Below are positions 35,322 through 45,964 of a stretch of DNA of 64,000 nt, piece after piece (the first letter of the stretch is position 1; each line of letters starts with the position of its first letter). The stretch covers positions 12,660 through 76,659 of the forward strand of contig CAYYSU010000008.1 in NCBI GenBank assembly GCA_964474455.1. Reading direction: 5' to 3'. This DNA comes from BM520 sp964474455 (GTDB lineage: Bacteria > Bacteroidota > Bacteroidia > Bacteroidales > BM520). Made by a program: the position numbers and the translations under genes. Below the pieces are notes generated by a model, which did no database searches, had not been told where the DNA came from, and saw nothing but the letters and a program-made list of their open reading frames with translations.

Positions 35322-36275
35322 ATGTTAACACGCGTTTTAGGAATTATAGCATTTGTACTGTTACTGGGCAGTCTAGGCAGCGTTCAGGCTCAACAAGAGC
35401 CTCAGTTTACGCAACAGATGTTCAGTAAGTTAAACTACAATCCGGGATATGCCGGGATGCGTAATTCTATATGTGCAACAGGTATTATGAGGCAACAATG
35501 GGTCGGCTTTGTGGATATGGAAAACAATAGTATAGGTCCAAAGACATACTGCTTCTCCATTGATATGCCCATAAAGGTGCTTCATGGTGGCGCAGGTATT
35601 AACATCATGCAGGATCAGATAGGTTACTTTACGCAGACTAATGTCGATATGGGTTACTCTTATCACACCACCGTTGGTGCAGGAGATTTAGGTATTGGCG
35701 TTCAGGCGATGTTCTTCAACAGCATGCTGGATTTCTCAAAATTTAATGCCATAAATAAAGAAGATCCTCTGCTTATACAGCGTAACGGTGAAGAGAGTGA
35801 TATGATTTTTGATGCCAACTTGGGAGTTTATTACCAGGTCCCCAACGAATTCTGGATAGGAGCATCAATTCAAAACCTTGTGCAATCGACAGGAAGAAAC
35901 ACGTTATATAAGCTTGCAAGAACCTATTATCTGGCAGGTGGTTATCAAATTGACTTCCCTACCAGACCGTCCATAAAATTAGAGCCTTCGATTGTTATGA
36001 AGACTGATATGGCGTTCGTTCAGGTTGATTTCAATGCACTGGTAAAATATCGGGATAATTTTTGGGGAGGACTTAACTATCGCTTTGGTGATGGGTTAGG
36101 ATTACTCTTTGGGCTTTGGTGGAAAGACTTTAAATTAGGTTATTCTTATGACATTACAACGTCGAAAATTAGTGTTGGGGGAAGTAAGGGAAGCCATGAA
36201 ATAATGCTTGGATACTGTTTTAAATTTGAATTTGACAGGGGTATTCGTACCTTGCGCAACACAAGATATTTATAA
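35322..36275 (+). CDS. porP: T9SS outer-membrane protein, PorP/SprF family
   Basis: A 317-residue outer-membrane barrel with a signal peptide (about 1-23, ending VQAQ), then the family start QEPQFTQQMFSKLNYNPGYAGM. Repeated aromatic beta strands and the late GLLFGLWWKDFKLGYSYD segment follow. PorP/SprF proteins work in type IX secretion and cell-surface attachment of cargo. The gene directly precedes gldK, the Porphyromonas-like porPKLMN order, which supports a core rather than an accessory PorP. Confidence 0.93.
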   Translation: MLTRVLGIIAFVLLLGSLGSVQAQQEPQFTQQMFSKLNYNPGYAGMRNSICATGIMRQQWVGFVDMENNSIGPKTYCFSIDMPIKVLHGGAGINIMQDQIGYFTQTNVDMGYSYHTTVGAGDLGIGVQAMFFNSMLDFSKFNAINKEDPLLIQRNGEESDMIFDANLGVYYQVPNEFWIGASIQNLVQSTGRNTLYKLARTYYLAGGYQIDFPTRPSIKLEPSIVMKTDMAFVQVDFNALVKYRDNFWGGLNYRFGDGLGLLFGLWWKDFKLGYSYDITTSKISVGGSKGSHEIMLGYCFKFEFDRGIRTLRNTRYL

Positions 36276-36338
36276 GCAATACCATAAAACACACTATAAT
36301 TAAGTATAAAATCGTTATTCTGAATAAAACAGCAAAAA

Positions 36339-37700
36339 ATGAAAAAATTATTCTTGTATTCGTTCGTACTCCTCATGCTTTCCGGATGTAGTAACTCCGG
36401 TAATGGTGAGCTGACGGGAGTAAAAAGAGATGGGGAGTTTTATCAGCCTGATCCTTTTGGAATGGCTTATGTACCAATGGGAAGCTTTACAATGGGCGGT
36501 GGCGATCAGGATGTTCCTTACGCACGAATAAACCAACCTCGTGTAATTACTATTTCAGCATTTTACATGGATGAAACAGAGATTACAAATAACGAATATC
36601 GTCAATTTGTATATTGGGTTCGTGACTCCCTGGCAAGAACACTTCTTGGGGATATGAATCCTGAAGAATATCTAATTGAAGAGAACGAACAAACTGGTGA
36701 AGTATATGATACTCCGATTCTTAACTGGGAAACAGAAATCGACTGGACCGGCGAAGAAGAGCGTGATATCCTCGAAGAGATGTACCTCCCCGAGCATGAA
36801 CGTTTCTTCCGTAGAAAAGAAATCGATACAAGAAAGCTGTTTTATGAGTATTACTGGATTGATCTAAAAGCTGCGGCACGCAAAAACTATACAGACCCTG
36901 ATGCTGTAAGTAAAAATGCCGCTTTCGCTAACCGTCGACAAGGACGTACCGACCGCTCAGTATATGTTCGTAAAGAGACTATTAATGTATATCCTGATAC
37001 CCTTTGTTGGATTCATGATTATAGCTACTCATATAATGAACCCATGACAAAACGCTATTTCTGGCATCCGGCATACGACAACTATCCCGTTGTAGGTGTA
37101 AACTGGAAACAGGCCAAAGCATTCTGTATCTGGAGAACAGAATACCTTAACTCGTATCTCACAAAAAATAATGAAGTTATAGTGAATGAATTCCGATTAC
37201 CTACTGAAGCTGAGTGGGAATGGGCAGCACGTGGTGGTTATGAACTAAGCCCTTACCCATGGGGTGGCCCATATACACGCAACGAAAATGGCTGTTTCCT
37301 GGCTAACTTCAAACCTATTCGTGGTGACTATGCCGACGATGGAGGAGCTTATACCGTTATTGTTGGTCATTATCCTTCTAACGACTTTGGCCTCTTTGAT
37401 ATGTCAGGTAACGTAGCAGAATGGACAGAAGATGCATACGATGAATCAACATATAATTTCGCATGGGATATGAACATGAGCTATACCTATAATGCTCGTG
37501 AAGATGACCCTGTGGCACTTAAACGTAAGGTTATACGTGGTGGATCATGGAAAGATGTTCACTACTATCTTCAAGTAACGTCAAGAGCTTATGAATACCA
37601 GGATACAGCTAAGTGCTATGTTGGATTCCGCTCCGTTCAAAATTATCTCGGACGCCAAAAAGGAGACAACCCTTCACGCGCTTCAAAGGTTTATAATTAA
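36339..37700 (+). CDS. gldK: T9SS ring lipoprotein GldK/PorK
   Basis: Outer-membrane lipoprotein that forms the periplasmic ring of the T9SS with GldN. The 453-residue protein has a lipobox with Cys17 (LMLSGC) and an FGE-sulfatase-like fold from about 45 onward (VPMGSFTMGG, RLPTEAEWEWAARGG, GLFDMSGNVAEW, KVIRGGSWKD). As is usual for GldK, the fold is structural; no sulfatase-activating role is implied. It is 63 bases after porP and 57 bases before gldL. Confidence 0.96.
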   Translation: MKKLFLYSFVLLMLSGCSNSGNGELTGVKRDGEFYQPDPFGMAYVPMGSFTMGGGDQDVPYARINQPRVITISAFYMDETEITNNEYRQFVYWVRDSLARTLLGDMNPEEYLIEENEQTGEVYDTPILNWETEIDWTGEEERDILEEMYLPEHERFFRRKEIDTRKLFYEYYWIDLKAAARKNYTDPDAVSKNAAFANRRQGRTDRSVYVRKETINVYPDTLCWIHDYSYSYNEPMTKRYFWHPAYDNYPVVGVNWKQAKAFCIWRTEYLNSYLTKNNEVIVNEFRLPTEAEWEWAARGGYELSPYPWGGPYTRNENGCFLANFKPIRGDYADDGGAYTVIVGHYPSNDFGLFDMSGNVAEWTEDAYDESTYNFAWDMNMSYTYNAREDDPVALKRKVIRGGSWKDVHYYLQVTSRAYEYQDTAKCYVGFRSVQNYLGRQKGDNPSRASKVYN

Positions 37701-37757
37701 TATTCAGAGTAACGTAAAAAAACAAATCTAAAATATTAAAAGTTAAGTTATTACATT

Positions 37758-38663
37758 ATGGGACTAAGCAAAATTGTTCAGAGCAGATTTTATAAAAACT
37801 TCATGGCGAAGTTATATGGATGGGGTGCTGCATTAGTTATACTTGGAGCATTATTTAAAATTACCCACCTTCCTGGAGCAAATACAATGCTATTTATCGG
37901 TATGGTAACGGAAGCAGTTATATTTTTCTTCTCCGCATTTGAACCACCTCACGTTGAACCGGACTGGAGCCTAGTATATCCGGAATTCGCAGGTATGTAT
38001 GGCAAAAAAAGTAAAAAAGATAAAAAAACTGAGCAAAAGAAACCTTCAGGCTCTCCGGTAATAGAACTCAACAACCTGCTTGAAAAAGCAAATATTGATT
38101 CTAAACTTATCGAAAACCTCAGCAAAGGGTTAACAAACCTCAGTAATACAACCAATTCTCTTGCTGACGTGTCAAATGCTAAACTTGCCGGCGATAAATT
38201 CACTAAAAGTATGGAGACGGCATCTGAGTCTGTGGATAAATTATCTTCATCCTATGAAAAAACTGCCGAAACACTTAACAAAGATTTGGCAGGAACTGAA
38301 GCATTTCTAAATAATATTCAGAATGCTGCTACTGCTGCAGGTAACCTTTCGGAAACATATTCAAAAGCAGCTGAGTCTGTTACAAACGAAAATAAAGCTT
38401 ACGACGAGACATTCCAGAAACTAACTCAGAATCTGGCAGCTCTGAATGCTGTTTATGAAATGCAGCTCAAGAACTCTGATGCTCAGTCGAAAGTAACTGA
38501 TCAAATGGGTAATGCCATCGAGGGATTCATAAAAAATATGAAAGAGTCGATAGCAACAACTGAAAGCTATAAAAAACAGGCAGATACACTTACCCAAAAT
38601 GTTGCTGCACTTAACACAGTTTATGGCAACATGCTTTCTGCCATGAACGTAAAGACCAAATAA
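37758..38663 (+). CDS. gldL: T9SS inner-membrane motor protein GldL/PorL
   Basis: With GldM it forms the proton-driven motor of the T9SS. The 301-residue protein has two transmembrane helices (about 18-36 and 43-61) and a long, Ala/Asn/Ser-rich helical cytoplasmic part. Residues matching those I recall as functional in the Flavobacterium protein are present: Tyr20, Lys34 and His37 in and after helix 1, and Glu52 in helix 2 (MVTEAVIF). The loop between the helices looks shorter than in Flavobacterium. It is followed 48 bases later by gldM. Confidence 0.95.
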   Translation: MGLSKIVQSRFYKNFMAKLYGWGAALVILGALFKITHLPGANTMLFIGMVTEAVIFFFSAFEPPHVEPDWSLVYPEFAGMYGKKSKKDKKTEQKKPSGSPVIELNNLLEKANIDSKLIENLSKGLTNLSNTTNSLADVSNAKLAGDKFTKSMETASESVDKLSSSYEKTAETLNKDLAGTEAFLNNIQNAATAAGNLSETYSKAAESVTNENKAYDETFQKLTQNLAALNAVYEMQLKNSDAQSKVTDQMGNAIEGFIKNMKESIATTESYKKQADTLTQNVAALNTVYGNMLSAMNVKTK

Positions 38664-38711
38664 TAATTTGGTTAATTAACCCATTTGAAAAACATAAAAA
38701 GCTTATTATAA

Positions 38712-40325
38712 ATGGCTGGATATAAAGAAACCCCACGGCAAAAGATGATCGGGATGATGTACTTGGTACTGACGGCCATGCTGGCTCTCAACGTATCAGT
38801 AGAAATCCTCGAGGCTTTTGTTATCGTGAATGATAGTGTTGAACAAACCAACAAAACGTTTGAAGATAAAATCCAAAGTATCTACGACAAGTTTGAACAA
38901 CAATATATGATCAACCAAGCTAAGGTTGGCCCTTTCTGGGAAAAAGCCAAAACAGCAGACCAACTCTCTGAGGAGATGATCAATTATATTGAACAGATAA
39001 AACTCGAAGTTACTGCTCTTACGGAGAAGAAAACCATTGACGAAATCAGAGGCATACCACTTAGGGATATTGGCAACAGAGATAGCTATGACGCGGCAAC
39101 AAACTACTTTATAGGTGCATCTTCGGATGGAACTAAAGGTGTCGCCGGAGAGCTTAAAACCAAAATCAACGATTATAAAAAAAATATGCATAATCTCTTC
39201 GATAATGAAGAGTATAAAAATGTAAACCTTGGACTTGTTACCGATGGTGAATATCGCGATGCTGACGGTGCTAAACAAAACTGGGAAATGCATCACTTCT
39301 ATCACACTATCCTTGCTGCTGATATTACTTTTCTCAACAAACTCATCATGGATATTCAAAATGCTGAGTTTGCTGTACTGAACTATTTTTATAATAATAT
39401 TAGTGCTGAGGACTATAAATTTGATATGATCGATGCCAAGGTGATTCCTGCCAGTAACTATGTCTTCCTTAACGGAGAATATCAGGCAGAGGTCCTCGTT
39501 GCAGCATACGATAGTAAGCAGGTACCTACAGTTCGTGTCATGAAAGGCGTTAATACTCTTACTCCTAACATGATGGCAAACGCAACAGTGCTTCCCGGAG
39601 ACAGTGGCGTAGTAAAACTAAAGTTTCCTGCTAATACAGAGGGAATTCACAGTTATGCAGGTGTTATTGAAGTAACGGGGCCTGACGGATCTGTTAACAC
39701 ATATCCGTTCAATGATAACTATATCGTAGCAAAACCATCACTGACTGTGGCTCCCACAAAGATGAACGTGTTCTACAAAGGTGTTGAAAACCCTGTCTCT
39801 ATCTCTTCTCCCGGTATTGGAAATGAGCTACTTCAGGTATCCATTTCTAAAGGTAATCTGCGCCGAAGTGAAGCCACAGATGAGTGGATTGTTACTATCC
39901 CCGATGAGGCTACAGGTAAGACTGTAATAAGTGTTTCTGCCGAGCAAAACGGCAATATGGTAGAGATGGGATCATCAGAATTCCGTATCAAAATTGTTCC
40001 CAGCCCAGTTGCAAAAATCGGTGGTATCGAAGGAGGTGTAATTAGTAAAGACTTACTGGCAACAGCTGCTGCTATCATCCCACAAATGCCCGAAGATTTT
40101 GAATTTGAACTTAACTTTGAGATAACAAAATTTGATTTTGTTGCTACTCAGCGTGGCGGGGATATGTTTACACGCCAGGGAACCGGTAACAGACTCACTG
40201 ATGACATGTTGAGTTTCATCCGTAACTCACGCAGAGGAGACAAAATCTGGCTCGAAAACATTTATGCCAAAGGACCTGATGGCTCAAGCCGTCGCCTTGG
40301 TACTATTAACCTGACAATAAGATAA
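38712..40325 (+). CDS. gldM: T9SS motor/periplasmic shaft protein GldM/PorM
   Basis: A 537-residue protein with one N-terminal transmembrane helix (about 13-33) preceded by Arg9, the position thought to pair with the GldL glutamate. A large periplasmic part of helical and then beta-rich domains follows (the C-terminal PSPVAKIGG and GDKIWLENIYAKGPDG segments are typical). GldM spans the periplasm and passes motor rotation to the GldK/GldN ring. The length is normal. It is followed 27 bases later by gldN. Confidence 0.96.
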   Translation: MAGYKETPRQKMIGMMYLVLTAMLALNVSVEILEAFVIVNDSVEQTNKTFEDKIQSIYDKFEQQYMINQAKVGPFWEKAKTADQLSEEMINYIEQIKLEVTALTEKKTIDEIRGIPLRDIGNRDSYDAATNYFIGASSDGTKGVAGELKTKINDYKKNMHNLFDNEEYKNVNLGLVTDGEYRDADGAKQNWEMHHFYHTILAADITFLNKLIMDIQNAEFAVLNYFYNNISAEDYKFDMIDAKVIPASNYVFLNGEYQAEVLVAAYDSKQVPTVRVMKGVNTLTPNMMANATVLPGDSGVVKLKFPANTEGIHSYAGVIEVTGPDGSVNTYPFNDNYIVAKPSLTVAPTKMNVFYKGVENPVSISSPGIGNELLQVSISKGNLRRSEATDEWIVTIPDEATGKTVISVSAEQNGNMVEMGSSEFRIKIVPSPVAKIGGIEGGVISKDLLATAAAIIPQMPEDFEFELNFEITKFDFVATQRGGDMFTRQGTGNRLTDDMLSFIRNSRRGDKIWLENIYAKGPDGSSRRLGTINLTIR

Positions 40326-40352
40326 TTAACGCATATAAGGAGGTTTTATCCT

Positions 40353-41207
40353 ATGAAAAAAATTGTTGCAATAGTTACTTTCTTAAGCCTTATGATCGCT
40401 GGTGCTGCATCTACTAATGCACAGGTTGTAAGCACTCCCAGAGATGGTGTTTACGATAAAGTTAATATCGTGGATAAACGCCCAATACCATACGTCTTTG
40501 TTCGTGAAGCAGATTTGATCTGGTCTAAAAGAGTATGGCGGGTCATTGACCTGAGGGAAAAAGTAAATCAGCCTTTCTACTACCCTGAGGTACCTCAGAA
40601 TGGATGGAGAAGTATGATGACAGTGATAATGGATGGACTTAAAGAAGGCCAGATTACAGCTTACGACGCTTCAGTACCTACTGATGAGTTCTTGGTACCT
40701 ATCACTTACGAAGAGATTATGGGACGACTGGCACGTACTGATACAGTCACACTTCAACGTAGTTATCCACCTTATGACTATTACGATACTATCACGCATT
40801 CTGAGTTTAATGCACAGGATGTAAAACGTATTCGTATCAAGGAAGATTGGTTCTTCGACAAACAGCGCTCGATGATAGAAGCTCGTATTCTTGGAATATG
40901 CCCTGTTCGTGATAACCTCGATGAGGATGGTAACTTCAGGGGTTACGACCCTATATTCTGGATCTATTATCCTGAAGCCCGTGAAACATTCGCGAAAGCA
41001 GAAGTTTATAACCCACAAAACGATGCTCTGAAGCTAACGTATGATGATGTATTCTGGAAAAGAATATTCCACAGCTCTGTATATAAAGAGTCTAACCGTT
41101 TTGACAGACGTATCTCGGAATATGCCACAGGAATTGATGCACTCATGGAATCTGACCGCATTAACAGAGAGATACTTCAGTACGAGCACGATTTCTGGGA
41201 ATTCTAA
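40353..41207 (+). CDS. gldN: T9SS ring protein GldN/PorN
   Basis: Periplasmic ring partner of GldK. The 284-residue protein has a signal peptide (about 1-23, ending TNAQ) and the family landmarks ADLIWSKRVWRVIDLREK, IRIKEDWFFDKQRS and a conserved FWIYYPEAR stretch. A purine-rich AAGGAGG stands 12 bases before the ATG, a rare Shine-Dalgarno-like sequence in this window. It is the last gene of the porP-gldKLMN operon, and a terminator follows. Confidence 0.95.
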   Translation: MKKIVAIVTFLSLMIAGAASTNAQVVSTPRDGVYDKVNIVDKRPIPYVFVREADLIWSKRVWRVIDLREKVNQPFYYPEVPQNGWRSMMTVIMDGLKEGQITAYDASVPTDEFLVPITYEEIMGRLARTDTVTLQRSYPPYDYYDTITHSEFNAQDVKRIRIKEDWFFDKQRSMIEARILGICPVRDNLDEDGNFRGYDPIFWIYYPEARETFAKAEVYNPQNDALKLTYDDVFWKRIFHSSVYKESNRFDRRISEYATGIDALMESDRINREILQYEHDFWEF

Positions 41208-41232
41208 GAAATATTATTGCAAAAAAAATATT

Positions 41233-41266
41233 AACCGGGAAGCATATGTTTCCCGGTTTTTTTTTT
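41233..41266 (+). terminator. Terminator of the T9SS operon
   Basis: AACCGGGAA (41233-41241) pairs with TTCCCGGTT (41250-41258), followed by a run of T to 41266, just after gldN. Confidence 0.85.
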
Positions 41267-41335
41267 CCCTTTCACTTTTTATTAAATTTGTGGGTTACAA
41301 ATCATCATTTTTTGTATTAACGGATAAATACAACT

Positions 41336-43441
41336 ATGCGAAAACATATCCTTAATACTTCTATAGAATATTTAAAAGGTGTTGGACCTGCCAAAGCAGA
41401 GCTCCTTCGCAAGGAGATGAATATTCATTCCTTTGGTGATCTAATAACATTCTATCCCTTCCGTTATAGCGACAGATCAAAAATAACTCCCATTGCAATG
41501 GTAAACAGCAGCATGCCTGACGTCCAGGTGATGGGAAAAATAGTCCATCTGGAAACCACCGGAGTTGGAAGAGCTACACGGCTGCATGCCACAATAAAAG
41601 ATGACTCCGGCACAATGGAGCTCATATGGTTTCAGGGCCTGAAATGGATTAAAAATATGATAAAGCCGGGCAGTGAATTTGTCGTTTACGGAAAACCATC
41701 CTATTACAAGGGTGCCATTAACATAGCGCATCCTGAACTGGAAACGGCAATAGAATTCCAGGAAAACAAAAAACTGCGATGGCAAGGTGTTTATCACTCC
41801 ACAGAAAAACTAAAAACAAAGGGACTACACTCAAAAGGAATATCAAAACTTCAGGAGAATCTGCAACAACAATTAAAAGGGAAAATAGAGGAGACACTAT
41901 CGCAGCCCATAATAGATTTCTTCCAGTTTATAACAAGAGAAAATGCTCTTTTTTATATTCATTTTCCTAAAGATGAAAAAGCCATACAAGCTGCCATGGC
42001 AAGACTGAAATTTGAAGAATTTTTCTTCATACAGCTGCAAATGCAGAAGGCAAAATACATTCGTAACCTAAATGTCAAAGGGCATAAATTTGAAAAAGTT
42101 GGAAAATACTTCAACGAATTCTTTCACCGTTTCCTCCCTTTCGAACTCACCGGAGCACAAAAGCGGGTGCTGCGGGAGATACGACATGATGCGGGAAGTG
42201 GAAAACAGATGAACAGACTTCTGCAGGGTGATGTGGGCTCAGGAAAAACCCTGGTGGCACTGATGGCTATGCTACTTGCAATAGACAATGGATACCAGGC
42301 GGCAATTATGGCACCCACAGAGATTCTGGCAGAGCAACACTTTAAAACCATATCAAAACTTACCGACGGCCTTGGAATAAATGTGCTGCTTCTGACAGGC
42401 TCCACAAGAACATCTGCCAGAAAAGAGATTCACCAAGAGCTGCAAACAGGAAGAACAGATATTATCATCGGCACACATGCACTGATAGAGAAAAACGTAA
42501 AATTCTATAACCTTGGAATGGTGATTATTGATGAGCAGCACCGTTTCGGCGTAGAGCAAAGGGCACGGTTATGGAAGAAAAACGTTATCCCCCCACATAT
42601 TCTGGTTATGACCGCCACTCCTATCCCACGCACGCTAGCAATGTCATTATATGGAGATTTGGACTACTCTGTTATCGATGAATTACCTCCCGGACGCAAA
42701 CCCATCATCACTAAGCACCTTTACGATCGACAAAGGATGCAAATAAATCAATTCCTCAGGGATCAAATCGATGGTGGCAAACAGGTGTATATTGTGTATC
42801 CTTTGATAGAAGAGTCGAAGAAATCAGATCTGAAAGATCTAATGGACGGCTTTGAGACCATCTCCAGGGAGTTTCAGATGCCGGATTACCAGGTCAGCAT
42901 CGTCCATGGCAGGATGCCGGCAAAAGATAAAGCCTATGAGATGGAACGCTTTGTAAAGGGGCAAACCAACATACTTGTGGCCACAACTGTTATAGAGGTG
43001 GGTGTTGATGTGCCCAATGCCTCTGTGATGGTAATAGAGAACGCTGAGCGCTTTGGATTGTCACAGCTACACCAGCTGCGGGGAAGAGTCGGAAGAGGCA
43101 CAGATCAATCCTACTGCCTGCTCATATCCAAAGACGATCTCTCGGCAGATGCCAAAACCAGAATTGAAACCATGGTACAAACTAGCGACGGGTTTAAAAT
43201 CGCCAAAGCAGATCTGCTACTGCGCGGCCCCGGCGATATCCAGGGCACACGACAAAGCGGTATCGAAGAGCTTAAACTAGCTTCCATTTCTGATGATGAA
43301 CCAATCTTAAAATATGCCAATGCAGTAGCTATAAAAATTATCACTGACGATCCACAAATCATTAAACCTCAAAACGCTCCCATGGCTAAATATCTTGATT
43401 TTCTGACACAAACAGGGCATCAGTGGAGCAGAATCAGTTAA
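41336..43441 (+). CDS. recG: ATP-dependent DNA helicase RecG
   Basis: Branch-migrating helicase that remodels stalled forks and recombination intermediates. The 701-residue protein has the N-terminal wedge/OB domain (about 1-160), then the helicase core with motif I GDVGSGKT, DEQHRFG as motif II, TATPIPRT as motif III, and the C-terminal QLRGRVGRG motif VI. The length is typical. It opens a plus-strand series that continues with pheT after 37 bases. Confidence 0.97.
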   Translation: MRKHILNTSIEYLKGVGPAKAELLRKEMNIHSFGDLITFYPFRYSDRSKITPIAMVNSSMPDVQVMGKIVHLETTGVGRATRLHATIKDDSGTMELIWFQGLKWIKNMIKPGSEFVVYGKPSYYKGAINIAHPELETAIEFQENKKLRWQGVYHSTEKLKTKGLHSKGISKLQENLQQQLKGKIEETLSQPIIDFFQFITRENALFYIHFPKDEKAIQAAMARLKFEEFFFIQLQMQKAKYIRNLNVKGHKFEKVGKYFNEFFHRFLPFELTGAQKRVLREIRHDAGSGKQMNRLLQGDVGSGKTLVALMAMLLAIDNGYQAAIMAPTEILAEQHFKTISKLTDGLGINVLLLTGSTRTSARKEIHQELQTGRTDIIIGTHALIEKNVKFYNLGMVIIDEQHRFGVEQRARLWKKNVIPPHILVMTATPIPRTLAMSLYGDLDYSVIDELPPGRKPIITKHLYDRQRMQINQFLRDQIDGGKQVYIVYPLIEESKKSDLKDLMDGFETISREFQMPDYQVSIVHGRMPAKDKAYEMERFVKGQTNILVATTVIEVGVDVPNASVMVIENAERFGLSQLHQLRGRVGRGTDQSYCLLISKDDLSADAKTRIETMVQTSDGFKIAKADLLLRGPGDIQGTRQSGIEELKLASISDDEPILKYANAVAIKIITDDPQIIKPQNAPMAKYLDFLTQTGHQWSRIS

Positions 43442-43478
43442 ATAATTGTAATTTTGCGAAGCTGAAAAAAATATCATC

Positions 43479-45953
43479 ATGAAGATTTCTTATAACTGGC
43501 TTAAAAACTATATTAACACCGATCTGGAACCTGAAAAAATGTCGGAATTACTTACCGACTGCGGACTTGAGGTGGAAGGACTTAAAAAATCAGAATCCAT
43601 AAAGGGTGGTCTCAAGGGTATCGTGATAGGAAAAGTCCTAACCTGTGAAAAACATCCCGATGCTGATAAGCTTAGCGTTACAACTGTTGATGTGGGTGGC
43701 GAAGAGCCGCTGAAGATAGTCTGTGGAGCCCCCAACGTAGCCGCAGGACAAATGGTTCCCGTAGCTGTTGTCGGTGCAGAAATGTACTCTGGAGATGACT
43801 CCTTTACAATAAAAAAAACCAAACTTCGTGGTGTCCCCTCTGAAGGAATGATATGCGCAGAAGATGAACTCGGACTAGGAGCATCACATGACGGAATAAT
43901 GGTTCTTGACAATGATGTCACAGTAGGAACTCCTGCAAAAGAGTATTTCAACATTACAGAAGATCATATCTTTGAAATCGGACTGACACCGAACCGCTCA
44001 GATGCCACTTCACATATTGGTGTTGCCCGCGACGTAAAAGCCGTTCTCGACAGATACGCCTTTGAACAGAAGAATGGAAAAAAGACTGAACTCATCATTC
44101 CGGATCTATCTGCTTTTAAATCTGATAACAACTCCCGCCCGGTGGAGATAGAGATAAAAAATGATATCGCCTGCCGGCGATATGTGGGAGTGACAATTTC
44201 CAACATTGAGGTAAAAGAGTCGCCCGAATGGCTACAAAATTATCTTAACGCGGTAGGTGTCAGACCTATCAATAATTTGGTGGATATCAGCAACTTCGTT
44301 ATGATGGAAACCGGCCAGCCACTGCACTTCTTCGACCTCGACAATATAAAAGGCGAAAAAGTAGTGGTGAGAATGGCTGAAGAGAAAGAGAAATTTATCA
44401 CCCTTGACGAAGTAGAAAGAGAGTTATCTGCCAATGATCTGATGATTTGTGATTCTGAAAACCCAATGTGTATAGCTGGCGTCTTTGGCGGGATAAACTC
44501 CGGAATAACTGAAAAAACCACTAATATCTTCATTGAAAGTGCATGGTTTAATCCTCCTACAATCCGCAAAACAGCAAAACGCCACTCACTTCAAACAGAT
44601 GCTTCTTTTCGTTTTGAACGTGGGTCAGATATAGAAATGACAACGTATGCACTAAAACGTGCTGCATTACTCATAAAAGAGATCACAGGCGGAGAGATCT
44701 CATCAGAGATAAACGATGTTTACCCCAATACACTACCACGAAATCTCGTCATCATCAATTACGACAGAGTATTCTCACTTATTGGTAAGAGATTCAGCAA
44801 AGAGCTCGTTAAAACAATTCTTAAATCACTGGATATCCGCATTTTGAAAGAAAACGACCAGGGATTGAGTCTTGAAATACCAACAGCAAAAGTGGAAGTA
44901 ACCCGTGAAGCAGATATTGTAGAGGAGATACTTCGCATATACGGATACAATAATATCGAGATCTCACATGAGGTTCGTTCAGCACTTTCGTATGTGGAAA
45001 AACCCGATAATGAAAAGATCAAAAACCGCATAGCAGATATACTATCGGCAAATGGTTTTTACGAGATAATGAATAACTCACTGACAGCAACAGAGTATTA
45101 CAATAATATTGAAGGTATTGATCCTGAGAAACATGTGAAGATGCTGAATCCGTTAAGCAGTGAGCTTAATATTCTTCGCCGGACGCTATTTTTCGGTGGC
45201 ATGGAAGTAATTTCATATAATCAAAATAGAAAAATTGCAGACCTTAAGCTCTATGAGTTTGGCAAGAGTTATCATTTTGAGAATGAAAAAGAGAGGGATC
45301 TTGATGTTCGTAAACGTTATACAGAAAACACTCATTTTTCTCTCTTCCTTAGCGGAAATATGACTGATGAAAGCTGGTTCAGTGAAGCAAAAGAGGTTTC
45401 CTTCTTTGATTTGAAAAACTATCTTTTCACCATACTTCATAAAGTCGGTATCGACACAAAGAACTTGAAAGAAACAGCTACAAAGCAACCCTGGTTCACT
45501 GATGGCCTTGATATAAGTATTAAAAAGAGGCGCCTGGCTTCGATAGGCAAGGTGGCAAAAAAATATCAAAAACAATTTGATATTCATAACCCTGTTTTCT
45601 TTGCCGATATAGACTGGGAAGTGCTTATGTCAACGGTACCTTCAAATGATATGACAATTAAATCAGTGCCAAAATTCCCGGAAGTTCGTCGTGATTTGGC
45701 ATTATTAATAGATAAATCCGTATCTTTCAGGGATATCGTTAATGTTGTAAAACAAAATGGAGGCACACTGGTAAAAAATGTGAACCTTTTTGATGTTTAT
45801 GAAGGTGATAAACTGGAAGATGGCAAGAAGTCGTATGCCATAAGTTTGACATTACAGGATCCTGAGAGAACATTAACTGATAAAATAATTGATAAAACCG
45901 TAAATAAACTTGTTGGAGCCTTTGCACATAAGATTGGCGCCACAATACGATAA
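43479..45953 (+). CDS. pheT: Phenylalanyl-tRNA synthetase beta subunit
   Basis: Forms the alpha2-beta2 synthetase with PheS. The 824-residue protein has an N-terminal tRNA-binding OB domain (about 40-150, KHPDADKLSV), then B3/B4 editing and B5 domains, a catalytic-like core and the C-terminal ferredoxin-fold anticodon-binding domain (KFPEVRRDLALLID). A perfect TAATTTTG -7-like element lies at 43449-43456, 23 bases before the ATG. pheS is not in the window, so the subunit genes are unlinked here. Confidence 0.97.
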   Translation: MKISYNWLKNYINTDLEPEKMSELLTDCGLEVEGLKKSESIKGGLKGIVIGKVLTCEKHPDADKLSVTTVDVGGEEPLKIVCGAPNVAAGQMVPVAVVGAEMYSGDDSFTIKKTKLRGVPSEGMICAEDELGLGASHDGIMVLDNDVTVGTPAKEYFNITEDHIFEIGLTPNRSDATSHIGVARDVKAVLDRYAFEQKNGKKTELIIPDLSAFKSDNNSRPVEIEIKNDIACRRYVGVTISNIEVKESPEWLQNYLNAVGVRPINNLVDISNFVMMETGQPLHFFDLDNIKGEKVVVRMAEEKEKFITLDEVERELSANDLMICDSENPMCIAGVFGGINSGITEKTTNIFIESAWFNPPTIRKTAKRHSLQTDASFRFERGSDIEMTTYALKRAALLIKEITGGEISSEINDVYPNTLPRNLVIINYDRVFSLIGKRFSKELVKTILKSLDIRILKENDQGLSLEIPTAKVEVTREADIVEEILRIYGYNNIEISHEVRSALSYVEKPDNEKIKNRIADILSANGFYEIMNNSLTATEYYNNIEGIDPEKHVKMLNPLSSELNILRRTLFFGGMEVISYNQNRKIADLKLYEFGKSYHFENEKERDLDVRKRYTENTHFSLFLSGNMTDESWFSEAKEVSFFDLKNYLFTILHKVGIDTKNLKETATKQPWFTDGLDISIKKRRLASIGKVAKKYQKQFDIHNPVFFADIDWEVLMSTVPSNDMTIKSVPKFPEVRRDLALLIDKSVSFRDIVNVVKQNGGTLVKNVNLFDVYEGDKLEDGKKSYAISLTLQDPERTLTDKIIDKTVNKLVGAFAHKIGATIR

Positions 45954-45964
45954 ACTAAATACCA

